From Aeromonas encheleia (GTDB lineage Bacteria > Pseudomonadota > Gammaproteobacteria > Enterobacterales > Aeromonadaceae): DNA of 64,000 nt. The first letter of the stretch is position 1, and each line of letters opens with the position of its first letter. Position numbers and translations under genes: made by a program. Where the stretch lies: contig NZ_LR134376.1 of assembly GCF_900637545.1 (NCBI RefSeq), positions 626,001-690,000 on the forward strand, given 5' to 3'. Shown in pieces: positions 8,801 to 19,110 of the stretch. Under the pieces are notes generated by a model. The model ran no database searches. It had not been told where the DNA came from and saw only the letters and a program-made list of their open reading frames with translations.

Positions 8801-9719
8801 TTACAACCACCTTTACTATTTTTGGATGACTCAGAAGAAGGGCTCCGTCACCCAGGCGGCGGAGGCCCTCTTCCTCACTCCCCAGACCGTCACCGGTCAG
8901 ATCAAGCTGCTGGAGCAGCGTCTGGGCGGCAAGCTGCTGATGCGCAAGGGGCGTGCCCTCGAAGCCACCGAGCTCGGTCAGCTGGTGTTCCGCTATGCCG
9001 ACAAGATGTTCAGCCTCTCCTATGAGATGCTGGATATCGTCAATTATCGCAAGGAGAGCCAGATCCTGTTCGACGTCGGCATCGCCGATGCGCTCTCCAA
9101 ACGTCTCGCCAGCCGGGTGCTGCTCTCGGTCATCCCCAACGATGGCTCCATTCACCTGCGCTGCTTCGAATCGACCCACGAGCTGCTGCTCGAACAACTG
9201 AGCGAGCACAAGCTCGACATGATCCTCTCCGATTGCCCGGTGGATTCCAGCCAGCATGCGGGCCTGCTCTCCAAGCGGCTCGGCGGTTGCGGTGTCAGCT
9301 TCTTCTGCAAGGCGCCGCTGCCCGAGAAACCCTTTCCCGCCTGTCTGGAGGAGCGCAAGCTGCTCATCCCCGGTCGTCGCACCGCCATGGGGCGCCAGCT
9401 GACCCAGTGGTTCGAGCAGCAGGGCATCTCTCCCAGCATCCTGGGGGAGTTCGACGATGCGGCGCTGATGAAGGCATTCGGCTTCTTCAATCAGGGTATC
9501 TTCATGGCACCGACCATCTATCGGGAGGAGATCCTGGAGGGGGAGGAGGTGATGCTGCTGGGGGAGACCCAGGATCTGATGGAGGAGTATTACGTCATCT
9601 TCGCCGAGCGGATGATCCAGCATCCGGCGGTGAAGCGGGTATGCGAGAGCGACTTCTCCTTCCTGTTTGCCGGCCAGGAGGATTTCGCGACGATCCAGCC
9701 GGCGACCCTGTCGTTTTAA
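8787..9719 (+). CDS. nhaR: LysR-type transcriptional activator NhaR
   Basis: This 310-residue LysR-family regulator has its helix-turn-helix in residues 1-60 ([32 protein letters not shown]). The ligand-binding part contains [11 protein letters not shown] and the C-terminal [10 protein letters not shown] region typical of NhaR. In E. coli NhaR activates nhaA in response to sodium and also affects other genes, including pgaABCD. I chose the ATG at 8787, which gives [13 protein letters not shown] as in known NhaR proteins; a longer in-frame extension is unlikely. It overlaps the small secreted gene upstream. Confidence 0.94.
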   Translation: MSHLNYNHLYYFWMTQKKGSVTQAAEALFLTPQTVTGQIKLLEQRLGGKLLMRKGRALEATELGQLVFRYADKMFSLSYEMLDIVNYRKESQILFDVGIADALSKRLASRVLLSVIPNDGSIHLRCFESTHELLLEQLSEHKLDMILSDCPVDSSQHAGLLSKRLGGCGVSFFCKAPLPEKPFPACLEERKLLIPGRRTAMGRQLTQWFEQQGISPSILGEFDDAALMKAFGFFNQGIFMAPTIYREEILEGEEVMLLGETQDLMEEYYVIFAERMIQHPAVKRVCESDFSFLFAGQEDFATIQPATLSF

Positions 9720-9768
9720 ATGGAAGGGGCAGGGGGTATGATCCTTGCCTCGCATGAGGGGAGATGAG

Positions 9769-10071
9769 ATGCAACTGGAAGAGATGGCGGCGAATGCTGG
9801 GCGTGCGGTGGCCTTGCTCAAGGCGCTGGCCAATGAACGACGGCTGTTTATCCTGTGTCAGTTGCTGGAGCGGGAGTTGTCGGTGGGGGAGCTCAACGAG
9901 CGGCTCGGTCTGAGTCAGTCGGCCCTGTCACAACATCTGGCGTTGCTGCGGCGAGATGAGCTGGTGGCGACGCGAAAAGAGGCCAAGACGGTCTACTATT
10001 CGCTGCGCAGCCATGAGGTGCGGGAGTTGATAGGTTTGCTGCACCGGCTTTACTGCAGCGCAGATAAATAA
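9769..10071 (+). CDS. ArsR-family transcriptional regulator, HlyU-like
   Basis: This is a 100-residue winged-helix regulator with the ArsR core SVGELNERLGLSQSALSQHLALLRR. It closely resembles the Vibrio HlyU proteins in KALANERRLFILC at the N-terminus, RKEAKTVYYSL in the wing and LLHRLYC at the C-terminus. HlyU senses redox state through two cysteines. Counted from an upstream in-frame TTG at 9745, the two cysteines here fall at 38 and 104, the positions known in V. cholerae HlyU. I prefer the ATG at 9769 because GAGGGGAG lies five bases before it, but the TTG start (108 residues) is a serious alternative. In Vibrio, HlyU activates haemolysin and toxin genes; the target here is unknown. Confidence 0.85.
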   Translation: MQLEEMAANAGRAVALLKALANERRLFILCQLLERELSVGELNERLGLSQSALSQHLALLRRDELVATRKEAKTVYYSLRSHEVRELIGLLHRLYCSADK

Positions 10072-10096
10072 AAAACCGGCACTAGGCCGGTTTTTT
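10070..10096. terminator. Bidirectional terminator between the hlyU-like gene and rpsT
   Basis: AAAAACCGG and CCGGTTTTT form a stem around a short loop. The A run and T run make it usable on both strands, by the two convergent genes. Confidence 0.93.
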
Positions 10097-10119
10097 GAGC
10101 TTTATTCAGCCGAAGCTGA

Positions 10120-10383
10120 TTAAGCCATAGCTTTGATCTGGGCAGACAGGCGGCTCTTGTGACGAGCAGCTTTGTTCTTGTGGATCAGGCCTTTGGTAGC
10201 CATGCGATCCATGATCGGCTGAGCGGTAGCGAAAGCAGCAACGGCAGCAGCTTTGTCGCCAGAAGCGATTGCAGCAATTACTTTCTTCAGATAGGTACGG
10301 GTCATGGAACGACGGCTGGCGTTGTGTTGACGACGTTTCTCTGATTGAATCGCGCGCTTCTTAGCAGATTTGATATTAGCCAA
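10120..10383 (-). CDS. rpsT: 30S ribosomal protein S20
   Basis: This is an 87-residue, strongly basic protein with the S20 N-terminus [20 protein letters not shown] and a helical C-terminal end [20 protein letters not shown]20 binds 16S rRNA early in 30S assembly. An AGGAGTTT ribosome-binding site precedes the ATG. It stands alone, divergent from murJ across about 190 bp that must hold both promoters, and shares a terminator with the regulator on the other strand. Confidence 0.98.
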   Translation of the reverse strand: MANIKSAKKRAIQSEKRRQHNASRRSMTRTYLKKVIAAIASGDKAAAVAAFATAQPIMDRMATKGLIHKNKAARHKSRLSAQIKAMA

Positions 10384-10574
10384 GGTAAAACTCCTAAAAC
10401 TGTCTTAGCGAGTGTATTGAAAAGGCCCGGAAATATGCCTTCTCAACCACATATTGTCAAATGATTTGTGCAAATAAACACCGCCCCCCGGTGGTGTGTC
10501 AGTTGGGAGGCGGTTAAACTGTCGGCCGATTCTAGCAGCATTCTTTCCATTCTGACAGTTCCAGAGGCCTCGTC

Positions 10575-12143
10575 TTGAGTAAGAAATTGATCAAATCTGG
10601 CATGATAGTGTCCGCAATGACGCTGGTGTCCCGTGTGATGGGCTTGGTGCGCGATGTGGTCATCGCCAATCTGCTCGGCGCCGGGGTGGCCGCAGACGTC
10701 TTCTTCTTTGCCAACCGCATTCCCAACTTCCTGCGTCGACTGTTCGCCGAGGGGGCATTCAACCAGGCCTTCGTACCGGTGATGACCGAGTACAAGAAAA
10801 ATGGCGACGAGCAGGCGGTGCGCGATCTGCTGGCCGCGGTGGCGGGCACGCTCGGCGGCATCGTCACCATAGTCACCCTGCTCGGCGTGCTGGGCTCGGG
10901 CGTGCTGACGGCCCTGTTTGGCTGGGGCTGGTTCTGGGACTGGCTGCACGGCGGCCCGGCGGCCGAGAAGTTCGAGCTGGCCAGCCTGATGCTGAAGATA
11001 ACCTTCCCCTATCTCTGGTTCATCACCTTCACCGCCATGGCGGGAGCCATCCTCAACACCTTCGGCCGTTTTGCCGTCTCCTCCTTCACGCCGGTGTTCC
11101 TCAACCTCACCATGATTGCGGCGGCCTGGTGGATTGCCCCGCTGCTGGAGCGGCCCGAGATCGCGCTGGCGATCGGGGTCTTCCTCGGCGGCCTGGTGCA
11201 GTTCCTGTTCCAGTATCCCTTCCTGCGTCAGATCAACATGCTGGTGTGGCCCAAGTGGGGTTGGCACCATCCCGGGGTGGTCAAGATCCGCACCCTGATG
11301 ATCCCGGCACTGTTCGGCGTCTCGGTCAGCCAGATCAACTTGCTGATCAACACCATGCTGGCCTCCTTCCTGGCGACCGGCGCCATCAGCTACCTCTATT
11401 ACTCGGATCGGCTGCTGGAGTTCCCCCTCGGCCTGTTTGCGGTGGCCATCAGCACCGTGATCCTGCCGGCACTGGCCAAGAAGCACGTGGATGCGGAGTC
11501 GGCCGATTTCTCCCGCACCATGGACTGGGGGGTACGGATGGTGATGCTGCTCGGCCTGCCCGCCATGGTGGGGATCGCCGTACTGCGTGAGCCCATCCTG
11601 CGGGTGCTGTTCATGCGTGGTGAGTTCGGCCTGCACGAGGTCAGCATGTCCAGCGCCAGCCTGCTGGCCTCCACCACTGGGCTGCTCTCCTTGATGCTGA
11701 TCAAGGTGCTGGCGCCGGGCTACTACGCCCGCCAGGACACCAAGACCCCGGTGCGGATCGGGGTGATGTCCATGATCGCCAACATGGTGTGCAACCTCAT
11801 CTTCATCTTCCCGCTCGGTTATGTGGGGCTGGCGCTGTCGACGGCCTGCTCCGGCACCCTGAACGCGGCCCTGCTGTTCAAGGGGCTCTATCAGCAGAAT
11901 GTCTACCGGCCATCCCGCCATACCGGGGTGTTCTGTCTCAAGCTGCTGGTGGCGACCCTGGCGATGGGGGGGATGCTTGGCTATCTGTCACCGGATCTCG
12001 CCCAATGGGGCGCCTGGAGCATGGGCAAGGCCAGCCTGGAGCTGACCCTGCTGCTCTGCATGGGGGGCGGTCTGTACGGGATCATCTTGCTGGCGCTCGG
12101 CATTCGACCGAGGCACCTGAAATCGGGTCAGCAACAGGAGTGA
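10575..12143 (+). CDS. murJ: Lipid II flippase MurJ
   Basis: This 522-residue membrane protein of the MviN/MurJ family has about 14 transmembrane helices. It flips lipid-linked peptidoglycan precursor to the periplasmic face. MSRVMGLVRDV-like residues near the start (VSRVMGLVRDVVIANLLGAG), FFFANRIPNFLRRLFAEGAF and the arginine-rich loops match the family. The start codon is TTG at 10575, with AGAGG 7 nt upstream, giving MSKKLIKSGMIVSAMTL as in relatives. It sits directly upstream of ribF with a 140-bp gap. Confidence 0.96.
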   Translation: MSKKLIKSGMIVSAMTLVSRVMGLVRDVVIANLLGAGVAADVFFFANRIPNFLRRLFAEGAFNQAFVPVMTEYKKNGDEQAVRDLLAAVAGTLGGIVTIVTLLGVLGSGVLTALFGWGWFWDWLHGGPAAEKFELASLMLKITFPYLWFITFTAMAGAILNTFGRFAVSSFTPVFLNLTMIAAAWWIAPLLERPEIALAIGVFLGGLVQFLFQYPFLRQINMLVWPKWGWHHPGVVKIRTLMIPALFGVSVSQINLLINTMLASFLATGAISYLYYSDRLLEFPLGLFAVAISTVILPALAKKHVDAESADFSRTMDWGVRMVMLLGLPAMVGIAVLREPILRVLFMRGEFGLHEVSMSSASLLASTTGLLSLMLIKVLAPGYYARQDTKTPVRIGVMSMIANMVCNLIFIFPLGYVGLALSTACSGTLNAALLFKGLYQQNVYRPSRHTGVFCLKLLVATLAMGGMLGYLSPDLAQWGAWSMGKASLELTLLLCMGGGLYGIILLALGIRPRHLKSGQQQE

Positions 12144-12283
12144 TCCTGCTGCACGCCATGGGATCGCCCCGATGGCGTTCGGGATCCGGGCCAGATAGCT
12201 GAAATCGGGCCATGAGGGCTGACCCTGCCTGCTGCCTGATATATAATCCGCCGATTTCCATGGCAGCAACGCACAAGGCACTG

Positions 12284-13258
12284 ATGGAGCTTATTCGCGG
12301 CATTCACAATATCCAGCCCCGTCATCGGGGCTGCGTATTGACCATAGGCAACTTCGATGGGGTTCATCAGGGGCACCATGCGGTGCTGGCTCGGCTGCAG
12401 GAAAAAGCCGCCCAACTCGGTCTGCCCGCCTGCGTCATGCTGTTCGAGCCGCAGCCGCTTGAGCTGTTTGCCGGTGATGCCGCACCGGCCCGCCTCAGCC
12501 GCTGGCGAGAGAAGTATGAAGCCCTCAAGGGCATGCGGATCGATCGCATGCTCTGCGTCCGCTTCACCCACCGCTTCGCCGAACAGGCGGCCAGCACCTT
12601 CATCGAGCAACTGCTGGTGGAGAAGCTCGGTGTGCACTACCTGGTGGTGGGGGACGATTTTCGCTTCGGCAAGGGGCGGGAGGGGGACTTCCAGCTGCTG
12701 GAGGCGGCGGGGCGGCGTTTCGGTTTCGAGGTGATCAGCACCCAGAGTTTCCAGATCGAACGCCAGCGGATCAGCAGCACGCTAGTGCGCGAGGCGTTGA
12801 AAGCGGGCCGGATGGCGGAGGTGGAGCTGATGCTTGGCCGCCCCTACGCCATCAGTGGTCGGGTGGCCCACGGCGACAAGCTGGGGCGCACCATAGGTTT
12901 TCCTACCGCCAATCTCGCGCTCAAACGGCAGGTGATCCCGGTCGGTGGCGTGTTCGCGGTGGAAGTGTTATGTTCCGGCAAGACCTTCCCCGGTGTCGCC
13001 AATGTGGGCGTACGGCCGACCTTGAGCGGTACGCAAGCCAGATTGGAAGTACATCTATTTGATTTTTCTGGTGATCTATATGGTCAGCAGGTCAAGGTGC
13101 TGCTTCGCCACAAGCTGCGCGAAGAGCAGAAATTTGCCTCTTTCACCGCCTTGAAAGAGCAGATCGAACGAGATGCCCTGGCGGCCCGAGCCTGGTTCGG
13201 GCTGCCACCATTCAATTTACCCAGCACTCTTTTAGAAAAGAAGGGAACCCAGGACTGA
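12284..13258 (+). CDS. ribF: Bifunctional riboflavin kinase/FAD synthetase
   Basis: This 324-residue enzyme phosphorylates riboflavin to FMN and adenylates FMN to FAD. The N-terminal nucleotidyltransferase half has [16 protein letters not shown] (residues 20-35) and [15 protein letters not shown]. The C-terminal flavokinase half has [11 protein letters not shown] and the [10 protein letters not shown] segment. The ATG at 12284 gives [10 protein letters not shown], aligned with E. coli MKLIRGIHN, and has an AAGG element before it. The TGA stop shares one base with the ileS ATG, so the two are coupled. Confidence 0.97.
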   Translation: MELIRGIHNIQPRHRGCVLTIGNFDGVHQGHHAVLARLQEKAAQLGLPACVMLFEPQPLELFAGDAAPARLSRWREKYEALKGMRIDRMLCVRFTHRFAEQAASTFIEQLLVEKLGVHYLVVGDDFRFGKGREGDFQLLEAAGRRFGFEVISTQSFQIERQRISSTLVREALKAGRMAEVELMLGRPYAISGRVAHGDKLGRTIGFPTANLALKRQVIPVGGVFAVEVLCSGKTFPGVANVGVRPTLSGTQARLEVHLFDFSGDLYGQQVKVLLRHKLREEQKFASFTALKEQIERDALAARAWFGLPPFNLPSTLLEKKGTQD

Positions 13259-16119
13259 TGAGCGACTATAAACACACCCTGAATCTGCCGGAAACCGAGT
13301 TTCCGATGCGTGGCGATCTGGCCAAACGCGAACCCAACATGCTGAAGCGTTGGTACGATCAGGACCTTTACGGCGCCATTCGCCGCGCCAAAGCGGGTCA
13401 GCCTTCTTTCATTCTGCACGACGGTCCTCCCTATGCGAATGGCAGCATTCACATCGGTCACTCGGTCAACAAGATCCTCAAAGACATCATCATCAAGTCC
13501 AAGGGCCTCTCCGGTTTCGATTCCCCCTATGTGCCGGGCTGGGATTGTCATGGTCTGCCCATTGAGCTTAAGGTCGAGGGGCTCGTCGGCAAGCCTGGTG
13601 TGAAGGTGTCTGCCGCCGAATTCCGCGCCGAGTGCCGCAAATATGCCAAGACCCAGATAGAAGCACAGAAGACCGACTTCATCCGTCTGGGCGTGCTGGG
13701 TGACTGGGACAAACCTTACCTGACCATGGACTTTGGCACAGAGGCGAACATCATTCGCTCCATGGCCAAGATCGTCGAGAACGGCCACCTGCACAAGGGC
13801 TCCAAGCCGGTGCACTGGTGTACCGACTGTGGCTCCGCCCTGGCCGAAGCCGAGGTGGAGTATTACGACAAGAACTCCCCCTCCATCGACGTGCGCTTCA
13901 AGGCCGTCGACGAGGCCGCGGTTGCCGCCAAGTTTGATTGCGCCGAGGGCCACACCGGCCGCGGCCCGCTCTCCGTGGTGATCTGGACCACCACCCCCTG
14001 GACCCTGCCAGCCAACCGTGCCGTCGCCCTGAACGCGGATCTGGACTACGCCCTGGTGCAGGTCGACGGGGACAATCCCGAGCGCCTGATCCTGGCCGCC
14101 GATCTGGTCAAGGACGTGATGGACCGTGCCGGCTTCGATCAGTTCCACAACCTGGGCTATGCCAAGGGTGCGGCACTCGATCTGCTGCGCTTCCACCACC
14201 CCTTCTACAACTTCGATGTGCCCATCGTCCTGGGTGAGCACGTCACCCTGGATGCCGGTACCGGCGCGGTACACACCGCCCCTGGCCACGGCCAGGAAGA
14301 CTTCGTGGTCGGCCAGAAATACGGCCTGGAAGTGGCTAACCCGGTGGGCAGCAACGGCGTTTACCTGCCGGATACCGAGCTGTTCGCCGGCCAGCACGTA
14401 TTCAAGGCCAATGCCTCCGTCGTCGAGGTGTTGACCGAGCGCGGTGCCCTGCTGCACCACAAGGTGTTCAACCACTCCTATCCGCATTGCTGGCGTCACA
14501 AGACCCCCATCATCTTCCGTGCCACCCCGCAGTGGTTCATCAGCATGGAGCAGAAGGGGCTGCGCAAGCAGGCTCTTGCCGAGATCGAGCGTATCGAGAC
14601 CGATGGCATCGCCCAGCACGGCCAGAGCGGCTGGGTGCCGGCCTGGGGAAAGAACCGCATCCAGGCCATGGTCGAGAACCGCCCCGACTGGTGTATCTCC
14701 CGTCAGCGCACCTGGGGTGTACCCATCTCCCTGTTCGTTCACAAGGAGACTCAGCAGCTGCACCCGGAATCCGTGCGCCTGATGCACGAAGTCGCCAAGC
14801 GGGTCGAGCAGTCTGGTATCCAGGCCTGGTGGGATCTGGACAAGTCTGACCTGCTCGGTGCCGACGCCGACCTGTACGACAAGGTGCCCGATACCCTGGA
14901 CGTCTGGTTCGACTCAGGTTCGACCCACTCCTCAGTGGTGGATGCGCGTCCCGAGTTCAACGGCAAGTCGGCCGACATGTATCTGGAAGGCTCCGACCAG
15001 CACCGTGGCTGGTTCATGTCCTCCCTGATGATCGGCGTGGCCATGAAGAATAAGGCCCCCTACAACCAGGTGCTGACCCATGGCTTCACCGTCGATGGTC
15101 AGGGCCGCAAGATGTCCAAGTCCATCGGCAACGTGGTCAGCCCGCAGGATGTGATGAACAAGCTCGGCGCCGATATCCTGCGTCTGTGGGTTGCCAGCAC
15201 CGACTACACCGGCGAGATGACCGTCTCCGACGAGATCCTCAAGCGCTCCGCCGACGCCTATCGTCGCATCCGCAACACCGCCCGCTTCCTGCTGGCGAAC
15301 CTGAACGGCTTCAATCCGGCGACCGACATGGTGGCTCCGGCTGACATGGTGGTGGTGGATCGTTGGGCCGTGGGTCGTGCCAAGGCGGTACAGGCCGAGA
15401 TCGTGACCGCGTTCGACGAGTACAACTTCCACGGTGTGACCCAGAAGCTGATGCAGTTCTGCTCCATCGAGATGGGCTCCTTCTACCTGGACGTGATCAA
15501 GGACCGTCAGTACACCGCCAAGGCCGACAGCCTGGCCCGTCGCTCCTGCCAGACCGCGCTCTATCACATCGTCGAGGCCATGGTGCGCTGGATGGCGCCG
15601 ATCATGAGCTTCACCGCCGACGAGATCTGGGCCCTGCTGCCGGGCGAGCGCGGTGAGTTCGTGTTCACCGAAGAGTGGTATGACGGCCTGTTCGGGCTGG
15701 ATGCTGGCGAGCAGATGGGCGATGCCTTCTGGGCCGAGATCCTGACCGTGCGGGGTGAGGTCAACAAGGCGCTGGAAGCGGCCCGTGGCGAGAAGCGCAT
15801 CGGCGGCTCCCTGCAGGCCGAACTGACCCTGTTCGCCAAACCGGCACTGGCTGAGCGCCTGAATGCCCTGGCCGATGAGCTGCGCTTCGTGCTGCTCACC
15901 TCCAAGGCCAAGGTGGTGGTCGCTGATGCTGCGCCCGAAGGCTCCGTCGCCACCGAGCGCGACGATCTGTGGCTGAGCGTGGCTCAGTCTGCCGCCGCCA
16001 AGTGCGATCGTTGCTGGCACCATGTGGAAGACGTGGGTACCATCGCCGGTCACGAAGAGATCTGTGGCCGCTGCGTCACCAACGTTGAGGGTGACGGCGA
16101 AACGCGTCAATTTGCCTGA
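13258..16119 (+). CDS. ileS: Isoleucyl-tRNA synthetase
   Basis: This 953-residue class I aminoacyl-tRNA synthetase charges tRNA-Ile. The HIGH motif is H65-I-G-H68 in [13 protein letters not shown], and KMSKS is at 618-622. An editing (CP1) domain lies between them, with [12 protein letters not shown]. The C-terminal end carries the zinc site as CDRC and CGRC cysteine pairs. It overlaps ribF upstream and lspA downstream by one base each, the usual enterobacterial arrangement. Confidence 0.98.
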   Translation: MSDYKHTLNLPETEFPMRGDLAKREPNMLKRWYDQDLYGAIRRAKAGQPSFILHDGPPYANGSIHIGHSVNKILKDIIIKSKGLSGFDSPYVPGWDCHGLPIELKVEGLVGKPGVKVSAAEFRAECRKYAKTQIEAQKTDFIRLGVLGDWDKPYLTMDFGTEANIIRSMAKIVENGHLHKGSKPVHWCTDCGSALAEAEVEYYDKNSPSIDVRFKAVDEAAVAAKFDCAEGHTGRGPLSVVIWTTTPWTLPANRAVALNADLDYALVQVDGDNPERLILAADLVKDVMDRAGFDQFHNLGYAKGAALDLLRFHHPFYNFDVPIVLGEHVTLDAGTGAVHTAPGHGQEDFVVGQKYGLEVANPVGSNGVYLPDTELFAGQHVFKANASVVEVLTERGALLHHKVFNHSYPHCWRHKTPIIFRATPQWFISMEQKGLRKQALAEIERIETDGIAQHGQSGWVPAWGKNRIQAMVENRPDWCISRQRTWGVPISLFVHKETQQLHPESVRLMHEVAKRVEQSGIQAWWDLDKSDLLGADADLYDKVPDTLDVWFDSGSTHSSVVDARPEFNGKSADMYLEGSDQHRGWFMSSLMIGVAMKNKAPYNQVLTHGFTVDGQGRKMSKSIGNVVSPQDVMNKLGADILRLWVASTDYTGEMTVSDEILKRSADAYRRIRNTARFLLANLNGFNPATDMVAPADMVVVDRWAVGRAKAVQAEIVTAFDEYNFHGVTQKLMQFCSIEMGSFYLDVIKDRQYTAKADSLARRSCQTALYHIVEAMVRWMAPIMSFTADEIWALLPGERGEFVFTEEWYDGLFGLDAGEQMGDAFWAEILTVRGEVNKALEAARGEKRIGGSLQAELTLFAKPALAERLNALADELRFVLLTSKAKVVVADAAPEGSVATERDDLWLSVAQSAAAKCDRCWHHVEDVGTIAGHEEICGRCVTNVEGDGETRQFA

Positions 16120-16619
16120 TGAACATGACACATAACAAGAGCGGCCTGCGTTGGCTGTGGCTGGCGGTGCTGGCATTCGTACTGGACCAGGCGAGCAAGC
16201 TCGCCGTAGTCAAGCTGCTGCCGTTTGGCTACCCGGGGGTGGAGATCACCCCCTTCTTTAACTTGGTGCACGTCTACAACAAGGGGGCGGCGTTCAGCTT
16301 CCTGGCCGATCAGGGGGGCTGGCAGCGCTGGTTCTTCGCGGTGCTGGCGTTCGCCATCTGCGGTCTGCTGATCCATTGGCTGCGCAAGCAGTCGGTGACC
16401 CAGCGTTGGAGCGGCATCGCCTACTCCCTGATCATCGGCGGCGCGCTCGGCAACGTGTTCGATCGGCTGGTACTGGGCCACGTGGTCGATTTCCTCGACT
16501 TCTACTGGCAGCGCTCCCATTGGCCGGCGTTCAACCTGGCCGACAGCTTCATCTTCATCGGCGCCGCCATGATAGTGCTGGAAGGCTTCCGCTCCGAGAA
16601 GCAGAAGGAGGCGGCATGA
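16119..16619 (+). CDS. lspA: Lipoprotein signal peptidase (signal peptidase II)
   Basis: This 166-residue inner-membrane aspartic protease removes signal peptides from diacylglyceryl prolipoproteins, acting after Lgt (also in this window). The two catalytic aspartates are D124 in HVVDF and D142 in FNLADS. The GNVFDRLVLG and NKGAAFS motifs are intact, and four membrane helices are visible. The start overlaps the ileS stop, and the stop overlaps the fkpB start. Confidence 0.97.
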   Translation: MNMTHNKSGLRWLWLAVLAFVLDQASKLAVVKLLPFGYPGVEITPFFNLVHVYNKGAAFSFLADQGGWQRWFFAVLAFAICGLLIHWLRKQSVTQRWSGIAYSLIIGGALGNVFDRLVLGHVVDFLDFYWQRSHWPAFNLADSFIFIGAAMIVLEGFRSEKQKEAA

Positions 16620-17068
16620 GCCAGCTGATTACTGCTGACAGCAGCGTGCTGTTCCACTTTTCCATCAAGCTGGAAGATGGCTCTGTGGCCGACAGCACGG
16701 CGTTGCACGGCAAGCCGGCCCGTCTGCGGATGGGTGACGGCAGCCTGACGGATAGCTTCGAGCAGTGCCTGCTGGGGCTGCAACAGGGGGAGGCCAAGAG
16801 CTTCACCCTGAGCCCGGAACAGGCCTTCGGCCTCTCCAACCCGGACAACATCTACCATCTTGACCGTGCCAAGTTCGGTGCCGATGTGGAGCCCAAGATC
16901 GGTACCATCATCGTCTTCGACCAGCCCAATGGCAGCGAGCTGCCCGGCATCATCCGGGCGGTGGAAGGCATGTCGGTGACGGTCGATTTCAACCATCCCC
17001 TGGCCGGCCATACCGTCACCTTCGAGGTGGAGATCCTGGCCGTCGATGACGAGGAGAAGGTGCACTGA
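16616..17068 (+). CDS. fkpB: FKBP-type peptidyl-prolyl cis-trans isomerase FkpB/SlpA
   Basis: This 150-residue SlyD-like FKBP catalyses proline isomerisation and acts as a small cytoplasmic chaperone. It has the FKBP half-domains [16 protein letters not shown] and [13 protein letters not shown] [19 protein letters not shown] around an inserted flap (residues about 70-120). Unlike SlyD it lacks a histidine-rich metal-binding tail. The ATG at 16616 overlaps the lspA stop, and the TGA overlaps the ispH start, as in the conserved lspA-fkpB-ispH cluster. Confidence 0.94.
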   Translation: MSQLITADSSVLFHFSIKLEDGSVADSTALHGKPARLRMGDGSLTDSFEQCLLGLQQGEAKSFTLSPEQAFGLSNPDNIYHLDRAKFGADVEPKIGTIIVFDQPNGSELPGIIRAVEGMSVTVDFNHPLAGHTVTFEVEILAVDDEEKVH

Positions 17069-18003
17069 TGGATATTCTGCTCGCCAACCCACGTGGTTTT
17101 TGTGCCGGTGTCGACCGTGCCATCAGCATCGTCGAGAGTGCGCTGGAGAAGTTTGGTGCCCCCATCTATGTGCGCCATGAGGTGGTACATAACCGCTATG
17201 TGGTGAACAAGCTCAAGGAGGCGGGCGCGGTGTTCGTCGAAGAGCTCGACGAGGTGCCGGACGACAGCATCGTCATCTTCTCCGCCCACGGCGTCGCCAA
17301 GGTGGTGCGCGAGATGGCCAAGTCCCGTGCCCTCAAGGTGTTCGATGCGACCTGTCCGCTGGTGACCAAGGTGCATATGGAAGTCCATCGCGCCAGCCGC
17401 AAGGGGTCGGAGGCGGTGCTCATCGGCCACGCCGGCCATCCTGAGGTGATCGGCACCATGGGCCAGTATGAGAACAGCGAGGGGGGCATGTATCTGGTGG
17501 AGACACCGGAAGACGTGGCCAAACTCAAGGTGAAGAATCCGGATGATCTCTGCTTCGTCACCCAGACTACCCTCAGCGTGGACGAAACCTCGGACGTCAT
17601 CGACGCCCTGCGCAAGCACTTCCCCAAGATCCAGGGGCCGCGCAAGGACGACATCTGCTACGCCACCCAGAACCGCCAGGACGCGGTGCGGGAGATGGCG
17701 GGGCTGGTGGATGCCATGCTGGTGGTCGGTTCGCGCAACTCCTCCAACTCCAACCGCCTGCGGGAGCTGGCCGAGAAGGTGGGGGCTCGCGCCTACCTGA
17801 TCGACGATGCCTCCATGATCGAAACCGGCTGGCTGGAAGGGGTCGAACGGATTGGCGTGACGGCGGGTGCCTCGGCACCCGAGGTGCTGGTGCAGAATGT
17901 CATCGCCCGTTTGCGTGAGCTGGGCGGCAAGATAGTGGCCGAACACCCGGGTCGCGAGGAGAACGTGGTATTCGAAGTGCCACCCGAGTTGCGTATCCTC
18001 TGA
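17068..18003 (+). CDS. ispH: 4-hydroxy-3-methylbut-2-enyl diphosphate reductase IspH
   Basis: This 311-residue iron-sulphur enzyme catalyses the last step of the MEP isoprenoid pathway, giving IPP and DMAPP. The three cluster ligands are C12 (NPRGFCAGV), C96 (FDATCPLV) and C197 (DICYATQ). The [12 protein letters not shown] segment that binds the substrate diphosphate is intact. It ends the ribF-ileS-lspA-fkpB-ispH run, and a terminator follows at once. Confidence 0.98.
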   Translation: MDILLANPRGFCAGVDRAISIVESALEKFGAPIYVRHEVVHNRYVVNKLKEAGAVFVEELDEVPDDSIVIFSAHGVAKVVREMAKSRALKVFDATCPLVTKVHMEVHRASRKGSEAVLIGHAGHPEVIGTMGQYENSEGGMYLVETPEDVAKLKVKNPDDLCFVTQTTLSVDETSDVIDALRKHFPKIQGPRKDDICYATQNRQDAVREMAGLVDAMLVVGSRNSSNSNRLRELAEKVGARAYLIDDASMIETGWLEGVERIGVTAGASAPEVLVQNVIARLRELGGKIVAEHPGREENVVFEVPPELRIL

Positions 18004-18008
18004 TTGAG

Positions 18009-18034
18009 ATGCCGGCCCTGTGCCGGCATTTTTG
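18009..18034 (+). terminator. Rho-independent terminator after ispH
   Basis: ATGCCGGC (18009-18016) pairs with GCCGGCAT (18022-18029) around a 5-nt loop, followed by a run of five T residues. Confidence 0.9.
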
Positions 18035-18187
18035 TGATCGACATCCCATTCCTCGTATATAAAAGCAGCATAACTTCTCGTTTGAACCCGGAGTTGCAAT
18101 TACCAACACCGACAACTCTGATTAGACTGTCTCTATCTCACCAATACCGCCCCAACCATGGATGGGACTGAAGGAGGGTTTGGCACG

Positions 18188-18700
18188 GTGCACAACAGGA
18201 CGTTTGCGCCTCTCGGCTTCACGCTCATCGAGCTGATGGTCACCATTGCACTCTTATCTATCCTGCTGACGCTGGGAGTCCCTTCCTTTAACTCCTTGAT
18301 CAGGAACATGAGCCTGACGACGCAGGCGAATCAGTTCGTGGCTTCCGTGCAACTGGCGCGCAGCGAGGCGGTTCGGCGCAATCGCAATGTGTTGCTGTCG
18401 GCTCAGGCTGGCAACGCGGCCTTGCATTGGGAGAGGGGATGGCAGGTGTGGAGTGACAACAACGGTAACGGCAGCCTGGATGGTGGCGAGCTGATCCGCC
18501 AGTTCGGCTCGTTCGACGATAACATCCTGGTCAGTGACACGGCAGTGTTGCGGTTCACCAGCAATGGTTTTCTCGACGGTCGCTCCCCTCAGGGGCATCT
18601 TTTCAGTCTCGGGCCATCTTCCTGCGCAGGAGGGGGAGCGCGGGACATCAGCGTCAGCGGGACCGGCCATCCGTCGGTTGAGGAGGCCACATGTCTGTGA
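18188..18700 (+). CDS. fimT: Type IV minor pilin FimT/GspH-like
   Basis: This 170-residue prepilin has the PilD cleavage site LG|FTLIELMV, with Glu at mature position 5, and a hydrophobic N-terminal helix. The globular part belongs to the GspH/FimT type. It contains an EF-hand-like loop, DNNGNGSLDGGE, starting near residue 90, as is typical of FimT. I chose the GTG at 18188, because AAGGAGG sits 10 bases before it; an ATG at 18158 would add ten residues and has no ribosome-binding site. It is the first gene of a six-gene minor-pilin operon and overlaps pilV by 10 bp. FimT of related bacteria contributes to pilus priming and, in some, DNA binding. Confidence 0.9.
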   Translation: MHNRTFAPLGFTLIELMVTIALLSILLTLGVPSFNSLIRNMSLTTQANQFVASVQLARSEAVRRNRNVLLSAQAGNAALHWERGWQVWSDNNGNGSLDGGELIRQFGSFDDNILVSDTAVLRFTSNGFLDGRSPQGHLFSLGPSSCAGGGARDISVSGTGHPSVEEATCL

Positions 18701-19110
18701 TGCGCGTGACCGGTTTTTCCCTGCTCGAAGTGATGATCTCCGTGCTGGTGCTGTCGGTCGGTATTCTCGGCATGGCAACGCTCCAGTTACAGGCGCTCAA
18801 GAGCAACCAGTCGGCGCTGAGCAGCACCGAGGCCACCCAGTACAGCAACCTGATCGGTGATCTGATGCGGGCCAATCGCAGCGCCGCCCTGGCCGGCCAG
18901 TACGATATTGCACTGGGAGAACGGGCTTCGGGCGCGACGGCGGCCGTGGCGGATCTTCAATACTGGAAGCTGACGCTCGCATCCTTGCCGCAGGGAGATG
19001 GGGCCGTGGTGGTCAGTCAGGGGCGAGCCACCATCACGGTGCAGTGGCAGGGGGGGCGTCAGGCGGGCGAGCCTGTCCAGCGTTCACTGATCGTGAGGAC
19101 CGAGCTGTGA
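18691..19110 (+). CDS. pilV: Type IV pilus minor pilin PilV
   Basis: This 139-residue prepilin starts MSVMRVTG|FSLLEVMISVLVLSVGILG. The G-F-x3-E cleavage site followed by the VGILGMATLQLQAL segment is typical of PilV/GspI. After the helix comes a short globular domain. PilV is thought to form part of the pilus-tip priming complex with FimU/FimT, PilW and PilX. It overlaps fimT by 10 bp and pilW by 4 bp (GTGA), so translation is coupled. Confidence 0.93.
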   Translation: MSVMRVTGFSLLEVMISVLVLSVGILGMATLQLQALKSNQSALSSTEATQYSNLIGDLMRANRSAALAGQYDIALGERASGATAAVADLQYWKLTLASLPQGDGAVVVSQGRATITVQWQGGRQAGEPVQRSLIVRTEL

